From Gallionella sp. (GTDB lineage: Bacteria; Pseudomonadota; Gammaproteobacteria; Burkholderiales; Gallionellaceae), in assembly GCA_030690245.1 (NCBI GenBank), contig JAUYGW010000067.1, positions 1 to 5,320 on the forward strand: DNA of 5,320 nt. The letters run 5' to 3'. Every line of letters begins with the position of its first letter. Positions within the stretch are counted from its first letter, which is position 1. This document shows positions 4,641 through 5,320 of the stretch, piece after piece. The notes below the pieces were generated by a model that had not been told where the DNA came from, made no database searches, and saw nothing but the letters and a program-made list of their open reading frames with translations. A program made the translations under genes and the position numbers.

Positions 4641-5320
4641 CTATATATCTGCCTCCCACAATGCCAACCACGCCATAACCGGCTTGCCGCCTTCATGGCG
4701 CTTTTGTGTAAAAATCATATCGAGGGGCTTGAAACTATTAATGGATGCAAGTTTGTTCAGATAGGTTGATGAATGAGCATAACGCCCTGTTTGATTCAAC
4801 TTGTATTCAACATGGCCGTCAGTGTCGCCCACTTTATCCGGCAAGGCATCAAGCGCCTCGACGGAGAACATGAAAAATCCGCCCGGACGGAGCAATCGCC
4901 TGGCTTCCGAAACAACTTCATCGAGCATGCCCAAATATATAAATACGTCAGCAGCAACCATCACGTCATAGCTCGATGCTTCTTCATCGCGCATCATAGG
5001 CAGCAAATCTGAATGCACCAACCTGTGGTAAACATTTCGCGCCCTGGCCTTTGACAGCATTTTTTCGGAGAGATCGACACCCGTTAGCTGCAAAGCATGC
5101 GGCGCAATTTCCTCCCCCATCAACCCCGTGCCGCACCCCAAATCCAGCACGCTCCACTTCTCCATAGGCGGCTCAACGACCTGTTTGATGAGCGCCATCA
5201 GTTCCGCTGGTGTGTTGTATTGAAGAACCTTGACCAGATGTGTATCGAATTTATCCGCATAGTCGTCGAACAATTCCTGGACATATTGGCTCGGAGCCCG
5301 TTCCGTAGTTTCGGCGGTCA
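4641..5320 (-). CDS. SAM-dependent methyltransferase, C-terminal part (5' end outside window)
   Basis: The reading frame is open from the right edge; the apparent first codon at 5273 is an internal TTG (Leu of QELFDDYADKFD), so the gene extends beyond the window. It has a class I methyltransferase fold: motif I VLDLGCGTGLMGEEI (DLGCGTG at 5144-5124), motif II LTGVDLSEKML, acidic motif YDVMVAADVFIYLG, and LLRPGGFFMFSVE. The E(L/Y)VQELFDDYADKFD lead-in and the HxEGGKPV...LALW ending are typical of proteins annotated as TPR-repeat methyltransferases, in which tetratricopeptide repeats precede this domain; whether TPRs are present here cannot be seen. The substrate is unknown. About 226 codons are visible. 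A ParE-type pseudogene follows its stop directly. Confidence 0.88.
   Translation of the reverse strand, partial: TAETTERAPSQYVQELFDDYADKFDTHLVKVLQYNTPAELMALIKQVVEPPMEKWSVLDLGCGTGLMGEEIAPHALQLTGVDLSEKMLSKARARNVYHRLVHSDLLPMMRDEEASSYDVMVAADVFIYLGMLDEVVSEARRLLRPGGFFMFSVEALDALPDKVGDTDGHVEYKLNQTGRYAHSSTYLNKLASINSFKPLDMIFTQKRHEGGKPVMAWLALWEADI

Overview
The window looks like chromosomal DNA of a flagellated betaproteobacterium. The FlhD/FlhC master regulators are known only from beta- and gammaproteobacteria, flhDC is followed by motA, and the gene set is built around motility and cyclic-di-GMP. A Nitrosomonadales/Gallionellaceae-like origin is a weak guess from style and repeat content, not something the sequence proves. 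All recognisable genes lie on the minus strand, so the window reads right to left in transcription order.

Right edge (about 4370-5320): the C-terminal part of a SAM-dependent methyltransferase whose 5' end is outside the window. Directly behind its stop codon, in the same frame, lies a decayed ParE/RelE-type toxin gene with an in-frame stop, no N-terminus and no visible antitoxin. Next comes a gene-free stretch (about 3800-4367) holding two adjacent miniature inverted-repeat elements, A and B. A carries a REP-like hairpin pair; B carries arms of short phased repeats.

Centre (1872-3794): one large gene for an HDOD - receiver - GGDEF protein. The GGEEF active site and the RxxD inhibitory site are intact, so it should make c-di-GMP. 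The receiver has glycine where the phosphorylated aspartate should be. Behind this gene lie a third copy of the inverted-repeat element (C) and then an intrinsic terminator.

Left (1-1424): flhD, flhC and the start of motA, in that order. flhD and flhC encode the subunits of the transcription activator that starts the flagellar cascade, and motA encodes the proton-channel stator subunit that drives rotation. flhC has no ATG, GTG or TTG at the expected place; alignment with E. coli FlhC and a strong ribosome-binding site both point to a CTG start. The 215-base gap between flhC and motA contains interlocking inverted repeats. Functionally, the left and centre bring flagellar gene activation, the motor and a c-di-GMP synthase into one neighbourhood, which fits the usual opposition between c-di-GMP and motility.

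The least expected structure is the repeat family. Three elements of about 145-170 bp share an 18-bp terminal inverted repeat close to ATCCTTAAAACCGCAGTT and sit on both sides of the diguanylate cyclase gene.
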